From WVWN01 sp964563535 (GTDB lineage Bacteria > RBG-13-66-14 > B26-G2 > WVWN01): 33,388 bases of DNA. Of the stretch, positions 30,979-33,388 are shown one piece after another. Made by a program: the position numbers and the translations under genes. The stretch covers positions 1 to 33,388 of the forward strand of contig CAZLXP010000019.1 of NCBI GenBank assembly GCA_964563535.1, given 5' to 3'. The stretch's first letter is position 1. Every line of letters begins with the position of its first letter. The notes under the pieces are model-generated. The model was not told the DNA's origin. It did not search any database and saw nothing but the letters and a program-made list of their open reading frames with translations.

Positions 30979-31704
30979 ATGAACAAATGGTTGTTGGCGG
31001 TCGTTGCCGCCGCAGGTTTAGCCGCGGCCATAGCGGGCGCCGCGGACGATTCGTTCGTCAAAGGCAGCATAACCGCGGCGTTCGCTCTGCCCCAGATGGA
31101 AATGCCGAGGGCTAATGCCTGGGTCAACGAAGGCAGCGTCGAAGGCATAGAAAAAAAGATGGGCCACGACGGCGAGTTCGGCGAAATTGCGCTCGGGATG
31201 GGCTTAGGTTTGGGCTACGGCGTCAGCCTGGGCGAATACTTCCGAATCGACGCCTTCGTCGCCAACTTCCGCAAGGAGAACACCGTCACGTATACCGGCG
31301 ACCAATACAGCCGCGACGTGACGCTGACCACGCACATTATACCGGTTCGCCTCGGCGGCACGTTCCTTACGACGGGATTGATCGGAGGCCGACTTAAACC
31401 GGAGATGGGCCTGGGCGTCGTCACCTTCATCGCGAATTACGACACGGCCCAAGACATCACGGTCTTCGGCGTCACCTCGGGAGGCACGGCGTGGACGAGA
31501 GAAGTTTGTTACGGGCCCGAGCTTAAACTCGGGGCCGAGTTCACCCTGTTCGACGGCCTGGCGCTCGAGGGATACGGGACTTATTGGACGGCGGAAGCGA
31601 CGCTCGCCAACTGGACCCAATACGGCAGCGCACCGCTGCGGGGCCCCCTCCGCGAGGACTTCACCGGCTGGGCGATTTGGGTGGCGCCGCGTTTCTATTT
31701 TTAA
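30979..31704 (+). CDS. Outer-membrane beta-barrel-like secreted protein
   Basis: ATG 30979 has a strong Shine-Dalgarno (AAGGAGG) and starts a signal peptide (MNKWLLAVVAAAGLAAAIAG). Encodes 241 residues. Alternating strands follow (LGMGLGLGYGVSLGEYFRID, TTHIIPVRLGGTF) and the protein ends WVAPRFYF, an outer-membrane barrel ending. No family recognised. A terminator follows. Confidence 0.75.
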   Translation: MNKWLLAVVAAAGLAAAIAGAADDSFVKGSITAAFALPQMEMPRANAWVNEGSVEGIEKKMGHDGEFGEIALGMGLGLGYGVSLGEYFRIDAFVANFRKENTVTYTGDQYSRDVTLTTHIIPVRLGGTFLTTGLIGGRLKPEMGLGVVTFIANYDTAQDITVFGVTSGGTAWTREVCYGPELKLGAEFTLFDGLALEGYGTYWTAEATLANWTQYGSAPLRGPLREDFTGWAIWVAPRFYF

Positions 31705-31725
31705 ATCGTATTCATCCCAACGTTT

Positions 31726-31755
31726 GCCCGGGCCTCCGAAGCCCGGGCTTTTTTT
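31726..31755 (+). terminator. Rho-independent terminator of the barrel-like gene
   Basis: Stem GCCCGGGC/GCCCGGGC (31726-31733 with 31741-31748), followed by seven T. Confidence 0.9.
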
Positions 31756-31771
31756 ACCGCGCGCCAAATAA

Positions 31772-31968
31772 AAAAAGGGCCCTTGCGGGCCCGATTTTAC
31801 CCCGCCGGTGCCGTGTGAGGATGAGATTGGAACAGCTGTTTAAAGTGGGCGCCTGCTTTTGAGGTTTGGACTTCCGCGGGTCGCGGCTTGCCCGACGCTC
31901 AAGTGCCGACTCCCTAAACAACGGTCGTAAGCTCTAATCTTCTAGGCCCCATCACCTGCACCGCAGGG
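31772..31968 (-). ncRNA. Rod-like structured RNA, possibly 6S RNA
   Basis: On the minus strand a TTGATT (plus 31998-32003), 17 bp, TAACAT (plus 31975-31980) predicts a start near 31968. The transcript folds as a long imperfect rod: CGGTGC/GCACCG, GTG..ATG with CAT..CAC, AGATT/AATCT, then an asymmetric internal bubble (about 15 and 8 nt), then TGTTTA/TAAACA, AGT.GGC pairs, TTGAG/CTCAA and an apical CCGCG/CGCGG hairpin. It ends at a GGGCCC-TTGC-GGGCCC terminator with a T run. Length, rod shape and central bubble fit 6S RNA, which mimics an open promoter for RNA polymerase. No primary-sequence proof. Confidence 0.45.
31777..31792 (-). terminator. Terminator of the rod-like RNA
   Basis: GGGCCC-TTGC-GGGCCC, followed on the minus strand by TTTTTTTATTT. 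Confidence 0.85.
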
Positions 31969-32034
31969 AATTGGATGTTAATAAAAAAAATCCAAAAAAT
32001 CAAGTTTTATTTGCTACCTCGGCCTTGCCCCGCC

Positions 32035-33388
32035 CTACGCGCGCTCTTTCGCTTTTTCGGCCAAGCGTCCGATATGCGCTCGGATCTTCTGCGCCTCCCC
32101 CTCGTCCCTCACGCGCTTGAGCGCCTCCTCCCAAACCGACATCGCCTCGACGTACTTCTCGGCCCCCTCCAACACCCTGGCCAGGGTTTGGTAGTACTTA
32201 TATACCTGGGGCCTGAACGCCAACGCCGCCCATAGGTCCTCCTCGGCCCGGGCGACCTCCCCTCTCCGGAAATTCGCTATGCCGAGGTAATAGCGGGTGG
32301 TGGCGTTAGACTCGTCGATTTCCTTGCTGCGTTCGAGTATTTCCGCCGCGCGTTCGGCGTCGCCCCGCTTGAGGTAGAAATAACCCAGCTCGTTCAAGGC
32401 CGGCGTATTCCGCGGGTTATAGGTCAACGCCAACCGGTATTGCCGCCGGGCGCCCTCGAAGTCGTTCTTCTCGTCCAGGTGCCGGCCGAGCGCCAACCGC
32501 GCGGTGATATAAGACGGGTCGGCCGAAATCGCCTTGCCGAGAAAGTCGGCGTAACCCACGTCTTCCTCGGGGACGCTGTACTTCGAGATCAGCGCCAGGT
32601 TATACCATGACCGCGCCGAATTGGGGTTGAGCCGCACCGCCTCCAGGAAACGGGTCTGGGCCCGACGGAAGAGGTCGTCGTCGCGGCCGCCGGAGAGGAA
32701 GACGAATACCTCGCCCATTACGTTCTGCGCCTCGTAAAGTTCGGGCCTCTGCCGGACCGCCCGCAGCGCTATCCGGTACGCCGCTTCCAACAGCGAAAGG
32801 AACTTGTCCTCGTCGCGCACGTATCGGCGGGCGAGTTGCAGTATCGACTCGGCGGCGCCGACCCCCGCCAGCGTGAAACCCTCGTCTTCGGCCAGCGCCC
32901 GCCCGAACGCCGCGCGCGCTTTTTCCAGGTCATCGGGGGTCCCAAGAATTTGGTAGCGACGGCCGTCGCAATAGTCCCTCCACGCCACCGGCGACGACGT
33001 GGGTTCCTTATAATAAGCGAGCGCGGCGTCGTTCTTTACCTCTAAATCGCATAACGCCACCACGTCGTCCAGCACTACCCGCGCCGCCTCGAAAGGCCGG
33101 TCCGCCGCGATTAAAACGCGCAGGCGCCGCCAGTCGCGCCCCTCGAACATCCCCACGATCTTATACCGAACTTGGACGTTCCGCCCCACCCTGCGCGCCC
33201 GGCCTATCACGGCATAATCCGCTTCCAAAGCCCCTCCCCACTCCAGAACCTCGGCTTCGGATACCACCCCCCGCCGCACGTACCCCGTCGCCGCCCGGAA
33301 GGGGTCCAACACGGCGACGTCGTACGCCGAAAGACAACGCGAGATTACGTCCGCCAGGCCGTAACCGAGACGCCAATCCTCCTCGACG
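32035..33388 (-). CDS. TPR-repeat protein with N-terminal TolB/FlgO-like region (partial)
   Basis: The frame is open to the right window edge, so the gene start lies beyond 33388; a TTG at 33312 is internal. The N-terminal part visible at the edge (WRLGYGLADVISRCL, VAVLDPFR) and VIGRARRVGRNVQVRYKIV resemble the TolB-N/FlgO-type domain found in CsgG-related and adenylate-cyclase-linked TPR proteins. After about residue 130 the protein is a series of TPR repeats (about seven), for instance NPNSARSWYNLALIS, NPRNTPALNELGYFYLKRG. It ends in a charged tail. Function unknown; probably periplasmic or a scaffold. Confidence 0.75.
   Translation of the reverse strand, partial: VEEDWRLGYGLADVISRCLSAYDVAVLDPFRAATGYVRRGVVSEAEVLEWGGALEADYAVIGRARRVGRNVQVRYKIVGMFEGRDWRRLRVLIAADRPFEAARVVLDDVVALCDLEVKNDAALAYYKEPTSSPVAWRDYCDGRRYQILGTPDDLEKARAAFGRALAEDEGFTLAGVGAAESILQLARRYVRDEDKFLSLLEAAYRIALRAVRQRPELYEAQNVMGEVFVFLSGGRDDDLFRRAQTRFLEAVRLNPNSARSWYNLALISKYSVPEEDVGYADFLGKAISADPSYITARLALGRHLDEKNDFEGARRQYRLALTYNPRNTPALNELGYFYLKRGDAERAAEILERSKEIDESNATTRYYLGIANFRRGEVARAEEDLWAALAFRPQVYKYYQTLARVLEGAEKYVEAMSVWEEALKRVRDEGEAQKIRAHIGRLAEKAKERA

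Noticed and set aside
1..33388. CRISPR array
   Set aside because: No regularly spaced short repeats with unique spacers were seen; the repeats found are dispersed palindromes or tandem gene duplications.

Overview
The window is a high-GC bacterial chromosome segment from a diderm. It carries an LptD-type outer-membrane LPS assembly protein, several signal-peptide beta-barrel-like proteins ending in an aromatic residue, and lipoproteins. GTG and TTG starts are common, and several genes appear to be leaderless. This fits an uncultivated candidate-phylum genome better than a well-studied genus, but nothing in the window fixes the taxonomy. No rRNA, CRISPR array or complete insertion sequence was seen. 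One tRNA (Gly, anticodon CCC) is present.

Left part (about 1-16,600), almost all minus strand, mostly housekeeping and envelope genes: a zinc-ribbon membrane protein; a Pro/Glu-rich protein; a repeat-bounded cassette (retropepsin-like protease plus DUF5678-like protein) next to the class I fumarase alpha subunit; an MBL-fold hydrolase; a TPR-thioredoxin protein with a downstream lipoprotein; an ABC-2 exporter pair; lptD and lepB; an operon of a CBS-motif protein with two cNMP-fold proteins; an AI-2E family permease; tRNA-Gly; and a PEGA-domain secreted protein.

Middle and right part (about 16,700-29,450), an accessory region on mixed strands: a Cas4/RecB-like Fe-S nuclease; an orphan HicB-like protein; a DUF4258/DUF2283 pair; an AT-rich two-gene island (19,171-22,759) of unknown function with codon use unlike its neighbours; two tandem PIN-domain/small-protein pairs; secreted propeller-like proteins; duplicated 3' gene ends; and a hicB-hicA pair in which hicA carries a +1 frameshift in a run of five C. 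After this come rarA, an outer-membrane barrel protein, a rod-like structured RNA that resembles 6S RNA, and a TPR protein cut by the window edge.

Three patterns link these parts. (1) A short palindromic repeat family (ends TTTCGTAGG / CCTACGAAA, core GACCTAAAGGTC) lies beside two different two-gene cassettes. One cassette sits between 231-bp direct repeats that also carry copies of the fumarase 3' coding end. (2) Five genes have a -10 hexamer placed so that the predicted transcription start falls on, or within a few bases of, the start codon. (3) Several gene 3' ends (fumarase, propeller protein, TolQ-like protein) recur as fragments, which points to repeated duplication or insertion at gene ends. 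The strongest candidate for an undescribed system is the AT-rich pair at 19,171-22,759; the repeat-bracketed cassettes come next.
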